Shown here: positions 1 through 12,274 of the stretch, piece after piece
How the letters are laid out: each line of letters begins with the position of its first letter
How positions within the stretch are numbered: position 1 is the stretch's first letter
NCBI GenBank assembly: GCA_047495785.1
Contig: JBLDXI010000042.1
Span: 4,030,001 to 4,094,000, forward strand
Source of the DNA: Lepidodermella squamata
Taxonomy: Eukaryota; Gastrotricha
Direction: 5' to 3'
DNA: 64,000 nucleotides
Position numbers and translations under genes: made by a program
Notes under the pieces: generated by a model
Databases searched by the model: none
The model's input: the letters and a program-made list of their open reading frames with translations, nothing else
What the model was told of the DNA's origin: nothing

Positions 1-3000
1 CAAGTGACGACCCAACGGAACTAGGGGTTATCGCCGAAATCGAAGTAAGTATAGAAGATGATTCATTGCTCATCATTGCGGTAGAGCTGGTCCAGTTCAA
101 AGATGAAGTAAAAACATCTGTTTTAGGATTGCTGGCAATCGTAGTGCTCTCAGCTTTGCTAGTTGTAGCTTCAGAAAGGACAATCGTACGAGGGGTTGAC
201 TCGCTGAAGCTTGCAGATGCATTACTGACAGCTTCTGAAACAGGACTCTGATTTGTGAAGTAATCCGTCATAGGAACAGCCGTTGAGCTTGTAACAGTCG
301 ACGGTGGAGCGGCATCGATGATAGTGGTCATTTCTTGCCTCGTAGTAGAACTTATCGTCGAGCTGGCAGTGATTTCCGCTATAGAGCTAGTAGTTGCTTT
401 AGAATCAGTTGCAGTCGTAGAAACAAGGTCCGATGGCGGAAGGGAACCGCCAGTATAGGGATTCATTATCGGTGTCGCGGTATTAGATGAAGTCGAGGCA
501 ATAGGTTCCACGGTAGTTGAAAGCAGCAGCCCCGCGGACTTATTCGAAGAAACCATCGACGAAGTAACTTCCGTCATTGCTGGAACTGTAGTTGTAGCAG
601 AAGGCGAGGAGCCTTTGAAAGCGTCTTCCTCGATAACCTTCGCGCTTTTTGAAGCTGTGACTCCAGCCTCAGATTCCGAAGTCGTGCTGCCAACGACTGT
701 GCTTGGCGCTGGTTTAGTTGACGATACCTCAGAAGGTATCGTACGCTCTGGAACAGAATAACTTGAGTTAGTCAGAATGACATTACTAAACAGGGTTGAA
801 GTTAGCACACGATCCGTGGTTGCAGTGGTTGTGATGAAAGAATCAGTGATTGACAGTGAGGTAGTGTTATTTGAAATAATATTAGAAACAGTTGTTTCGG
901 TGATTGGTGACTCAGCAGTCGTTTCTCTTGACGGAGCACTTGTTTCCGGTTGGGAACTAGAAAGGGTAGATGGTAACAAAGTTGTGATCACAAAACTGCT
1001 TGGTGAGCTGACATCGATTGGGCGGCCCGATGAGCTAATAATATCAGTGACATGAGCGATTTGTGAGGTAACAATAATATCCGTTGATATCTCAGATTGC
1101 GAGCCGTGCTGTGTTGAGCTTGAAAGTTGTACATTCGCCTGACCTATCTCAGACGGCCTGGTTTCTGTAGTTTCATCCGCTGCAGGAGAAGTATGTGAGA
1201 CATTTGATCTCGAAGCAGGCCATCTACCTGTGGTACTTGTATCTTCAGCTGCGGTAATATTCATTGAATCTTCCACAGTGGTCAAATCACCGATGCTTCG
1301 CTGACTCGTAACGCCTAGTACAGATGGCGCAATAGTGATATCAACTTCTGTTGCGTTCAGAATTCTTCCTTTAATTGTCGACAGAATCCTAGATGAAGGT
1401 TTTGTAGTTAGGTCAGACGACGAAACAAGCACAGCTTTTGTGGTCAAAATATTAGCATTGTCAATCAGCGTAGTTTCGGTTGCGTTTATAGCTTCCTTAT
1501 CAGTAGTAGATGCTTCTCTTCCATAAGACATTACAGTTGTAAGTATTAGATAGTCAGCTGTTGTAATTCCGAGCGAATAGTCAGTTGTCCTGGAATCCAG
1601 GTTCGTTGCAGTTTCGGAAGCGTGCTTTGTAGTGAAGCCCGCAGTTTGGTCGTCCAAACGCTTTGCGGTCATGTTACTTCTTCCAGCAATCTCTGTCGAT
1701 GTCATTTCAGACATTTTCTCGCCAGAAACATCAACAGCTGATCCTGACGTCGATGATACATACAGCTCTGAGGGTTTAGTTATAGCTGAAACTTCCTTCC
1801 CGCCCTGGCGGCTGGTCGACTGAGCTTCTGCTGTTTCGTTCTGCCTGTTAGTTGAAGCTTCACCTGGAATAGCAGTGGATCTCTGAGTACCGATCTCAAG
1901 CGTTTCGTTCGATACATTCAAATCACTGGTGAAATTTTCCCGAAACGTAAATTTGTCGGTGACCTGAATTTCAGGCGCATTGGATGGTTCTGTTTCAATC
2001 AAGCTAACAGGACTAGTAGTAGACGTTCTCCTTCTCCTCGTTGATGATGAAATGATGCCCTGAGATGCCATGGGCGGTTTTCCCGTCAAAACCTCAGCTG
2101 AGCTATTTCCAATAGTAGTTAAATCACTATCAGCTCTTATCGGCGTCGTCTTTCTCTTTCTTTTTGTGGTCATTTCGTAAGGCTGGGTAGTTTCAGCCGC
2201 TTCGGTGGTACTGAGTTCTGAGGTTGACGTTGAATCCCAGTCGGAAGGGAGAGTTGTAGTAATCGTTTCAATTAGGGTAAAAGGGCCGGAGCTTGTAGTA
2301 GATGTTCTCCTTCTCCTCGACGTAGACGTCATAATGTTTTGGTTGGATTGAGCAACTGAGTCCGTCGTATCCTTCTGCGTGTTCGTGGAAGCTTCCCTCG
2401 TAAAAGCAGTGGATTCGCGAGCATCGCTCTTCAACGTTTCAGTCGAGCCTGCTAAACTTGAGCCGCTGCTTGTTTCACTTAAATTTGCCAAAATCAACGT
2501 AGTCGATCCACCAGATATTCCAATCGTTGTCTTTTCCGTGGTAATTTCGTAAGACTGGGCAGTTTCAGCCGCATCCTTGTTAGGACTGGTAGTAGACGTT
2601 TTCCTTCTCCTTGTGGAAGATGAAATGATGCCCTGAGATGCCATGGGCGGTGTTCCAGTCAAAACCTCAGCCGAGCTATTCCCAATAGTAGTTAAATCAC
2701 TATCAGCTCTAATCGGTGTCGTCTTTGTGGTCATTTCATTAGGCTGGGTAGTTTCAGCCCCATCCGTCGTAGGTTCTGAAGTGGAGGTTAAATCCCAGGC
2801 GGAGGGAGAAATCGATATTGGACTAGTTTCAATCAAGATAAAACTGCTAACAGTTGAAGTCGATGTTCTTCTTCTCCTCGTAGAGGACGTTATAATGCTT
2901 TGGTTGGTCAGAGGAGCAACAGAATCATTGGTATCGTTATGTTCGGTCGTTGGAATAGCAGTTGACTGCTTGACGGTCTCAAGCGTTACCGTCGATTCAC

Positions 3001-5870
3001 GTAAATTTGAGGGACTTCTTGCGTGACTGGAATATGTCCAAGGCAATGTTGATTTTTCCGCGGCATCAGGCTCAATCGATGCCTGTGTTTGAATCGAGGC
3101 CCCAGGACTCGTGGCTGTAGTCGTAGAAAACGAAATAATGCCTTGAGAAGTCGCAGGCATTGCTGCACTCGATAGCTCAGAAGACCTATCTCCAACAGTA
3201 GTGGATCCACCAACAGTTTCAGTAGTTGTCGTCTTTCTCTTCCTTTTCGTGGACGTTTCGTAAGGCTGGGCAGTGTCAGCCGCATCCGTGGTAGTTTCTG
3301 AGGTTGAATCCCAGGTAGAAGGAGAAATCGATGTAGTAGTTGTCCTTCTTCGTTTGGACGAGAGGGTAAATTCTGTCGCGTTTCCCGACTTTAATGGAGT
3401 AGTTTTCCGCCTTCTTTTCGATGTCGTCGCGGATACCTCCGTAACAGAGTATAAACCTTGATCAGTTTCGATAGATGGCTGGCTTACACTGACAGCTATT
3501 GTAGTGGTTCGCCGTTTTCTCGAGCTCAAAATGGAAGTTTGAGAAGTAGTAGCCTCCGAGTTGAATAAAATAGTCGTTTGAGACGTTTCTTTAGAAGTTG
3601 TAGATATCATCTGGTTGGCTACAGTAGTAGTCTCGATCGACTGTGTCAAAGCAGTGGTCTCCACATCGCGGTTAGTCGTCTCTGAATCTCTCGGATGTAA
3701 AATGATTGAAGACAAGACTGAACCATCTGTCGCCGGGCTTGAGATCACCTCGCCATTTGAGGTAGTTTCATCTATAACACGTAAAGACGTAGATGTACTT
3801 TCGGTTGTTCGTCTAGCTATCAAAACTGGAACAGACTGGGGAGGCACGTCTTGGGTGGCCAACGTAACGGGTGCCGAAGTTTCGCTGACTTCGCTACTCT
3901 GGCGGTATAAGGTGGTATCAACAGCTGGCGAAACTGAGGGTCCAGCGGACGTAATGGCTAAAAATGGCTGTGAACTAGTGCTAGGATCTAGGAGTGAAGG
4001 TTTACTACTCGTTAAGCTGTGAGATGTAAAAGTTTCAGCAGTAACATTATTAAATTCAGCATTAGTAACTGTGGAAGTGAGAGTAATAAGTGTTAACAAG
4101 ACATTCAACATCGAGCTGTTAGTCACAAGACTACGAGGGGACACTGAGCTTTGCTCACCTGTGAAGTTAACAAATCTTGAGGAACTATCAAGGCCAACAT
4201 CAGGCACAGTAGTTGAGGTAAAAAAGGCCGAAGAAAGTTGTGTGTTGCCGAGGCTTGAGATCTTCGACGTTGAAGTGGATGGCGTGGAACTCTGAGAGCT
4301 CGAGCTCGAAGTCGCTTCCGAGCTATGAACAGTGGCTTGAGTAGTCGTCGAACCTTGACTATTTCGAGTCTCAGTAAGCAATGTAGTCGAAACTCTAGAC
4401 AGGGTAGAAGTCGGATTCAAGCTTTGAACCCTGGCTTGGGTAGTCGTCGTATCTTGACTATTCCTAGACTGAGTAAGCAGTGTGGTCGTAACAGTAGAAG
4501 TCCCACTAGAGCTTCGAGCTGGATTTTCCGTGGTCGTAGTCCAGTCAGGAGACAGCAAAGTAACTGAAACAGAGGACGAAGTCGATTGCGGCGTAGAAGT
4601 CGAATCTACTGTTGCGGGTTTAGTCAAAGTGGACAACACCTCCACGCTACCAGTCGATTGCGGCGAAGCAGTCGGCGCTGTTATTATGGATTTAGTCGAG
4701 GAGGTGGACAACACCTCCGCATTACCAGTCGATGGTGCGATTGTTGCACCACTCCAGCTTGAAACCCGCGTAGATGTAGCCGTTGTTGAAACGGTTCTCT
4801 CAGGCGGAAGAGAAGTCACAAGTTCGATTGTAGATGAGGAGTATATCGTGTTCAAAGAGCTAAGCAAAACTGGCGTAGACCCTGCAGGTTGGGTAACAAT
4901 TGAACCATTTCCCTGCGGGTTGATGGTCGATGTCTCCAGTTGAACAACTGAAGGATTCACCTTCCGCCGGATGAAGTGCCAGCCCTGTTCGCAGGCCGGT
5001 TCACAGCCTTCCTGCATAACCAGTTGGCAAAACGGTACAGCATCTTCACTGCTTACATCTTCCGCACTTCCGATTGTTGGGATGTTAAAGCCAGTGCATT
5101 TCGTTGAGTTTAGGCAAGCCTCCGCGCATCCAGCTATCCCTTTCGTCGTACGGACGTAGAACATTTCCCGCAGAGACAATTTACAGATAATATTTCGAAA
5201 GACGTCAAAGTAAGCACCCAGCACCGAAGTTGAGTTATCTAAAGAAGAGTACAAATCCATCAAAATCATCTGTTGTTCGAGCAATTTGGGACCTACCTGA
5301 GGACGTTGTAATGTTAACAGGTAGAAACTTGCTATCAGTCGCTGGACTGACTTGGAACTTGATAGCGCCACTTTTTCCGACTGACAACGTATTTGAAACA
5401 GTTGTAGTGGCAGATACAGGATTTTCACCAGTGTAGATTATTCCTAGAGTAGTCCGTTGTAGTTGTGAATCAGTTTCGTTCCTGACCTTTTGATTCAGCA
5501 ACTTTTTCGGCTTCCTGTAGAAAACCCACATCTGGGAATGGGTGAGGGAGCAGCCTTGGGTTACCAAGACGCAAAACGAAGCGCTTGGAGGCCAGTTGAA
5601 GCCTATGCAAGCTGCGTCGTACTGAATGCACACCTGAGCGCAAACGTCCTTCAAATTCCACGGTTTAGGCGGCGAGCCGTCTTCGCTCGAACCCGGTTCG
5701 CCGCTCATAATCGGCGGCGTTATAGTGTACAGGGTCGTACCAGGTCCCATCATTTGAATGCACTGCCTGTTCGGGTTCGGCTGGTACTGGTAGATGTTGC
5801 TGGCAGGCGGCGAGCAGTGATTAAGGCCGAAATACAAGCAAACGGCTGTTATCGACAAAAACAAGCGCAT
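1..5870 (-). CDS. Secreted apple/PAN-domain mucin-like protein (partial, runs off left edge)
   Basis: Two exons: 5297-5870 and 1-5238, with a 58-bp GT-AG intron at 5239-5296 that keeps frame (a GAT codon is split). The start at 5870 was chosen because it opens a clear signal peptide (MRLFLSITAVCLYFG). Exon 1 holds an apple/PAN-like Cys module (spacing CxxxCxxxxxxCxGFN, then FC-LV-QGC and W-FYRK). Exon 2 opens with a second copy of that module (CxxxCxxxxxCxGFN, FCQLV-EGC, W-F-RRK). From about 4970 to the window edge the frame is open without a stop and is almost wholly Thr/Ser rich with scattered N-x-S/T sites, as in O-glycosylated mucins. At least 1,937 residues lie in the window. A secreted or surface mucus/cuticle-coat role is inferred from this architecture; the ligand of the apple-like domains is unknown. 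The C-terminus is not seen, so a membrane anchor cannot be excluded. Confidence 0.88.
1960..3420 (-). repeat. Degenerate tandem repeats in the mucin exon with basic clusters
   Basis: Within the mucin exon, blocks recur that encode a Trp-Asp-Ser/Thr stretch, a basic cluster (KRKRK or RRRR type) and an Ala-Glu-Thr-Thr-Gln-Pro stretch. The blocks beginning at 2051 and 2627 are near copies over about 150 bp, offset by 576 bp. Codons for the STRRRRTSTT-type motif recur around 2020, 2305, 2600 and 2870, with weaker versions near 3240 and 3345. This looks like segmental duplication of a unit of roughly 280-300 bp. Confidence 0.75.
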
Positions 5871-7876
5871 ATGTCGCCGTTTTCCGACTATCATGATCTG
5901 CTCGCATCGGACGCGCAATTCAATGCCTTGCGTGGTCTCATTTTTTCCGCGATATGTGATGACTAAAATTCGTCCGCCGTCTTTTCTCAACAACCGCAGA
6001 TGATGCTATGCCAGCCAGAGTCTTCTAAGACCATCCATAACCGCTTCTGATAAACATCATGTGCGATGTGTCGTCAAAATTTTCTAATGTTAAATCTAAA
6101 TAAAAATAACAACAAACACGAGATATGATGGGCCGAGTCTCTTCGCCGTGTAGCGTGGTTAAAATTAGACAAGTGGTAGAGAAGTAACTCGGGCTCAATT
6201 ACAAGGTGCGTGCGCGGGCTCGATTTTGCAACGCGGCTTAACCCAACACCTGCGCGCGCTTTATTATCGCGCTCTCAATGTCAGAAGAAGAAGGTGCGAG
6301 CTAATAAAATTACCAAACGAAAACACGCTCGATTACGGAATTAGGCCAATAAACTGTTGGTAACATCGCTAAATAATTTTATTTTTTATTATTTCAAACC
6401 CAGGGCATTAAATAAAATGAAAAATCATACCGAAAGGAACTTGAGGTCAAGTGTAAGCTAAATTAATGGCTGTTGTAATCCGAGCGTAAGTAGCAATTTC
6501 ACTTTTTGACGGGGGCCGTTTTTTAGTGTAAAAAACGTAGTCTGTTGCACCGAAAAATGGCTTCCGCAATCTTGCAAGGTGGCCTTCCGCAATTAATAAA
6601 TCCTAATAAAAATATGCACCAAAATTATCATCATTTTGACGCTTAAATTGATGTTATTGTTTTTCCGAGACTTTGAGGCAATAAATAAAATTATCGGCTA
6701 AAATATGATCGTTCTATTGCGTGAAGTTGTAAAATTTCGCGTAAAAAGTGAGAAGAATAATAACAATAATATTACAGCTGCGACTTTCATTTCACCTGTT
6801 ATTACGTTTTCATATTATATCGACAATACTTGCTTATGCATTTTTATATAAAAGTATAATGCTTTTGATTGATGCCCCGGCCACTGGCTATTGATTAAAT
6901 AAACGCCAAAAGTTACGCGCTGCATTTTTGGCCGGAATATTTGAATAAAGGTATATAATATTATTATGACGACAGCGATTTATATAGTCATATCGATATC
7001 TCAAGACGCTGTCAAAATAATCGCTTATTAAAATTCCTATCAACGAGACATTTAATCAATAAATCACTTGAGGTGAAAAAAATAACCGCGATCTTGTACC
7101 AGTGATATATCGTGGGTGTTTCTTTAGTAGGCAAAATACCTAGGTCATGTGACTAAATCTGGACGGGGATAAGGGTAATTTTTTTGGTCGCCCGGAAGAC
7201 TGATAGGTAAACAAATTTCGGTCAATACAATACGCGATGAGCTCATCTTCTAATGGAGCCGAGTGAATTATTTAATAGCCACGCCGGGTAATAAGAAGCA
7301 GCGAGTGGTAAATGAGAGGCCTACTCGTCGCATATCGCTGGTAAACAGTACACAAAGCGCGGGCCCAGTAAAAAGGATGTTCTCACCTCGGGTGCGCTCC
7401 AAAACTATGAAGAGCGCGCGCGCGGAAGCAAAAAATCACACCTGATTGTTACTAATTGCGAAAAAAATCACCGAATAATTATTACGGCGGGGGTCACGAG
7501 CCTGCGGCTTGTTTGCTAGCAATATTTACCATATGAATCACGGAGATGCTGCATAGAAAAAACATTTTTTCACCTGTGACATCAATGAGTGGCTTATTAA
7601 TTGATTTCACGCTGTTGTAAACAGTTGAGCCTGGCTCTTTGACCGCTGCGGGGCCGCAATTTGGCGTAATTGACCGCACGATGACCACTCCCACGTGACA
7701 CGCGGTGCTGAAAAATCGGCGTGCGAAAATATTTTTTTCCCAATTATAACCGCAAGAAAAAACTGAATCAAGGACATTCAAGATCGATATTTTATTTTAA
7801 TTTCCTCAAATTTCGATTATTATTCATGATTGAAAGAAAAATTGAATGTTGCTTTTTTCGACTGGTTTTTCCAGGT
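5871..7876. other. Intergenic, no gene recognised
   Basis: AT-rich spacer upstream of the mucin gene and downstream of the first stefin. It has homopolymer runs and short open frames without recognisable protein features. The mucin promoter should lie in its left part, but I cannot place a TATA box or start site. Confidence 0.5.
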
Positions 7877-8179
7877 TTAGAAATAGTCGATCGAATCGCC
7901 CAGGCCCTTGTCAACTTGGAACGAGTGCAGCTCAGGGGCCTTGCCAGTGTGCGGCAACGGCTTGTAGACGCGCAGATGGACGTATTTGCCAGCGCCGACG
8001 AGGGCCTTGATGAAATAGTTGATTCCAGCAACGACCTGTGTCTTGTAGTGGGTGGCTTTCAGCTCACCAGCTGGGAGGCCAGATTTCGTGAAGAAATCAC
8101 CCTTGATCGCATCGACAATCTGGTGCACTTCGTCGTTAGCTTCGTGAGTATCAGCGCCAATGCCTCCGGCTTGAGCCAT
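7877..8179 (-). CDS. Stefin-type cystatin (cytosolic cysteine-protease inhibitor), 100 aa
   Basis: Single-exon gene of 100 codons, the normal length of a stefin (type 1 cystatin). All three papain-binding elements are visible: an N-terminal Gly pair (residues 5-6), the first hairpin loop QVVAG (48-52) and the second loop PLPHTG (74-79). The C-terminus DSIDYF matches the stefin ending. There is no signal peptide and no Cys, so an intracellular inhibitor of cathepsin-like proteases is expected. It is a close paralogue of the gene at 9953-10270. An acceptor-like poly-T stretch ending in AG (8214-8215) lies 34 nt upstream of the ATG, so a 5'UTR exon is possible. Confidence 0.93.
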   Translation of the reverse strand: MAQAGGIGADTHEANDEVHQIVDAIKGDFFTKSGLPAGELKATHYKTQVVAGINYFIKALVGAGKYVHLRVYKPLPHTGKAPELHSFQVDKGLGDSIDYF

Positions 8180-9952
8180 AATTTAAAGTTTTCAATTAAA
8201 TTAAGTGAAAATTCTAAAAAAAAAATTTAGACAAAATTATGCATTTTTTTTAAATCAACCATTTCCAGGACATTTGAGTACACAATGGTCCATCATCTGA
8301 AGAATCTATTTGAACCTTCTTCGATCCTGATAATGAAGATTCGGTGGTTGCAACTTCCTTACCCATTTCATTTGTTTAAATTGAGAGCAAAATTATCAAC
8401 ATTTTACAAGATTCACCTGAACATAAACCGAATAATTTAAATTGAAATGCCGAATCCAAGTTTCTTTTAGCTGCAAAAAATGCTTGTTTTCGAGAAAATC
8501 AGATCGAAAAATAGCATCTAGATCTGAGATGATTACCTATAAGGTCATTTACTATCAACGAAAGAAAGAGGAATAAATTGCTTGCTTTGGAATACATGTT
8601 TACCTTTTACATGCTTTAGGAGTGTTAGGAACAGTTTTTGCTGACTGTCTAGATGCCTATTATCAGAAGCAGCTGTTGCTAGACTTCAACCGCATCATTT
8701 TCGTAAAGAATGTACATAAATACCCATTCCAAAGCCTCTATTTCGGCCTTAGCTAGCATATCGATACTAAGAAGGCTAGGAAAGGAATGGAACATAGAAA
8801 AAAACAAGGCCTGATAATTCACTTAGAATTTCGGGAAAATCCTATTGAAATCCGAATTTCATGCTTGAATCTGGACTGGATAAGGCAAAAAATAGCAAAA
8901 ATCATACCAATTTGGTTCTTCCTCGATTAATTTTGAGCGGGGGTGTAGAATCTGCAGATCTGGGCAACGTTGCTGCCGGGAAATCTGGGCATTTCAGTGA
9001 TTTTTCGGGAAATTTTTGAAGCCTTTTAGTAGGGAAAGCGGAAAATTTCAGGTTTGCTGCCGGGAGGGTCTGCAGATTCTGCACTCGTGATTTTGAGTGA
9101 AAATTTACCAGGAAATAGACTAGGACGTAGAATAGAGTTCAGTCATAAATAGTTCGGGGGCAGGGTGTCTCAAATGCAACGGAAGAAAAGTGAAAGAGGA
9201 TCGGAAAGTCTAAAACCCGATGCGAAACCCAATCCTATGAACTGCTGTTATCTTTAGTGGCATGGAAAGGCTAATCACTCATGACAATTGTCAAACAGAA
9301 CAACAAAAATTCGAAGAAATACATTGAAAGGAGGTGAAATACCGAAAATTACCACACTATTACCATCGGGCTTTTTCGAATTTTTCGAGGGTGAAATCGA
9401 AGTAACATACCGAACATGCTTCAATTTTGTAAACATACCGAAATTCTCTCAAAAAAACCAGCGAGAAATTTATCGATTACATTTATCTGAATAGCAAATT
9501 TCAACGGAAATCCCACATTTTGGCCTGGCCAATTAGGATCATTCCGAAGTTCATTCTCATGGCTAGTCGAGAATTTCAAAATTTCTTCAACGGTTTGGTA
9601 CGACTGACATTAATTCAGAAGGAAACTTTTTCTACCGGATAGACTAGTATTTTGGAAAATGTAACACACATACCTGATTCAGTCTTCAAATTTCGTTCGA
9701 CTTTTATTATTCCCAGAACAGAAGATCAAAACACACGAAGCAGAAAATCAGAGCCCGAAGAAAAGCATCACATGATTATAAATTGTTCTAGCACAGCCTT
9801 TATATAAAAATCCCCAGCTAGTTCTTAGAAAAAATCAGCAACCTTATAGGCATCTGAGATGACTGTAAATTAAAAATCATTACCAAATTGCCACACAAGA
9901 AAAATCAGGTTTTTTGGTTGCCAAGTCACGTTTTTCGGCACCTTTTGAAGGT
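8180..9952. other. Intergenic between two stefins, short inverted repeat
   Basis: No gene seen. Around 8943-8958 (GTGTAGAATCTGCAGA) and in the inverted sense near 9067-9083 there is a 16-nt near-perfect inverted repeat, and a GCTGCCGGGA word occurs beside each arm. This may be a remnant of a small element; nothing else stands out. Confidence 0.4.
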
Positions 9953-10270
9953 TTACATATACTCGATCGCATCACCCAGACCCTTGCCAACTTGGAACGT
10001 GTTCAGCTCAGGGGCGCCTCCAGTGTGCGGCAATGGCTTGTAGACGCGCAGATGGACGTATTTGTCACCGCCAACGTGGGCCTTGATGAAATAGTTGATA
10101 CCGGCGACGACTTGCGTCTTGTAGCTTACGGCTTTCAGTTCGCCGGCTGGCAGGCCAGATTTCGTGAAGAAATCAGCCTTGACTTTTTCGAGAATTTGGT
10201 GCACTTCGTCGTTAGCTTCATGCGTATCATCGCTGATACCACCGACCTTATGGTGATAAACTTCAGCCAT
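9953..10270 (-). CDS. Stefin-type cystatin paralogue, 105 aa
   Basis: Single-exon paralogue of the stefin at 7877-8179, with a 5-residue longer N-terminus (MAEVYHHK). Inhibitor elements: Gly pair at 10-11, QVVAG at 53-57 and PLPHTG at 79-84. The DSIDYF-type ending is here DAIEYM. Most residues from the Thr-His-Glu-Ala-Asn-Asp stretch onward are identical to the neighbour, which points to recent tandem duplication. No signal peptide, so presumably cytosolic. Its 5' side also has a poly-T tract ending in AG (10305-10306) 34 nt before the ATG, the same distance as in the paralogue. Confidence 0.93.
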   Translation of the reverse strand: MAEVYHHKVGGISDDTHEANDEVHQILEKVKADFFTKSGLPAGELKAVSYKTQVVAGINYFIKAHVGGDKYVHLRVYKPLPHTGGAPELNTFQVGKGLGDAIEYM

Positions 10271-12274
10271 TTCGATATAACTGTGACCGCAATAAAATAA
10301 TACCCTAAAAAAATGAAAAAAAATTTAATAATTCAAGTTCGAAATTTCCTGTTGCGATTGAATAAAAATAACGATTTCTTACCCTGCGATAAAAATTATC
10401 AGCCAATTTGAACTGCGATTTTCCAAGATCCCAATCATTTTGATATGAATTTTACGAGAGAATAGCTAAATTTTCATTAAAGGTCTTTATACACGATGAT
10501 TATGAAAAATGCATGACTATGAGAGATAAGTTGAGGTATTAAATACTAATGTTGATTTTATCGCGGCCAGCTGGTAGGATGACAGCTGTGTCTAAGGTCG
10601 CGGGAAATAAATAGATGAGCAATTTAGTTATATAGAGAAAACGTGTTTATATGTTTGGATAAGGGGTCTTGTTTGTTGATAATAGCCTTGCGGCGTAGGA
10701 CCATCGCCAGACCCCTGACACGTGGTACCCTGTTTTCAGACACCTATTCAGGCATCATTTTAGAACACCACAATGAAGTAGAATAATAATAATATTTTTC
10801 CTCCAATTTTCTTACTTACTACGTCATACAATTATCCCATCATTTAAGGCTAAAGGGAGTTGGGAACGCTACTGAATTTTCTCTGAAGGAATCCGACCCG
10901 ACAATTTTGATAAACCATATTTTCTCTACTACCATTATTCGAGCTTCCTTGCTGGATTTTCTTGTTAGTCAAAATGAAATAAAATATAAATAAAATTTCT
11001 TAACTTTCAGATTTCAGACCTAAATTTTCCCAAAGTAGATTTTCCAAGTTTTCGGTTTCTCCTATCACCGAAATCAAAATTACTATATTTTCCAAACCTA
11101 AATCGATCATGAATTGTGCGCTATCGCTAGTATCTTAATGAAAAATATGTTAGCTAGAATGGAAGATTTAAATTTAATTATTCTATTTTATAAATTCGTC
11201 ATTTTCCGATATCGGTATATCGCTGAAATAATGAAATTTTCGTGATTATCCGGACTCAAGATTCAGCTAAAAATTCCACGAAAAATATTTAGGCACCTTA
11301 GAACGCCCCAATTCAGCACTGTCCACGGATCCAAAATTTCAGGGTCAAAACCGGGGTTTAACTTCAAATTTTGTTCTTAGGACTTATCCTCAAACCGACT
11401 TCAAATCCGCCAAACTTAAATTTACACAGGTCCGAAATTTCCAAAACCAAAAATTAGTGACAACTGAAAATTAGTAGATACACAGTATTTAAGACCCTTT
11501 TTCCTTGCCGAACGAAACTCGAAGTCCGGAGAAATCCTTCAGTCAGTTTTTATGTTTGGACCCTCGATTTCAAGGTAAAAGAAACTTTCTTGCCTATTGA
11601 TAACTTCAAAACAACGCAGACAATTGTGAATTTTTACCGTGAAACCCAAACAAAAGGACAAGGACATTTTCAATCGTAAACTGGTTTAAAAATACCTATG
11701 AAAAATAAAGAAAATAAGTATTTTGAGACAAAAAAAACTAGGAAAAATGAGCTCATCTCTTTCCGTAGTTTTATTATCAAAAAACGCACGTTTCGCCTGT
11801 TTCGGTCGTTTGAGATAAAAGCTGCCGGTCATTTTGCATAGACATATATAACACGAGCGTGAAACTGAATTGAAACTGAACCAGCATAGCATAATATATA
11901 AGACTGCGCAGTATTTCATCTCATTTTTATCATCATGTAAATAAACACCACACACAACCATCATAAGGTTAGCTATGCACACTCTCATACCATACGTGGT
12001 ATGTATGCAGAGAGGTGACTGCGAAATGAAAAACTCGCGCGCGCTTATTCATCGGTGTTTTTCTTCATTATTCACGCTCTGGCGCAAAAAAAATCGCAAC
12101 AACTCACAACAGCTCGCTTGGGTGAAATAAAACGACGGCACAAATTTTACACACACACGTGCGGCTCATTAAGGCGGCGTTAAAAACACGCGCACGCTCA
12201 ATTTCTTTTTTTTTTTACAACTGACACAGGTAGAAAAATTGGGATGATATAACAGACAAAAAAACAACAGTAAC
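10271..12274. other. Intergenic, no gene recognised
   Basis: AT-rich spacer between the second stefin and the multicystatin 3' end. Only short frames without family features occur. A purine/pyrimidine-alternating GCGCGC stretch occurs near 12036 and a poly-T run near 12210. Confidence 0.45.

Noticed and set aside
2986-3285. 99-codon minus-strand open frame within the mucin exon
   Set aside because: It lies in a different phase from the long Ser/Thr frame that continues from 5238 to the edge; a shadow of the repeats.
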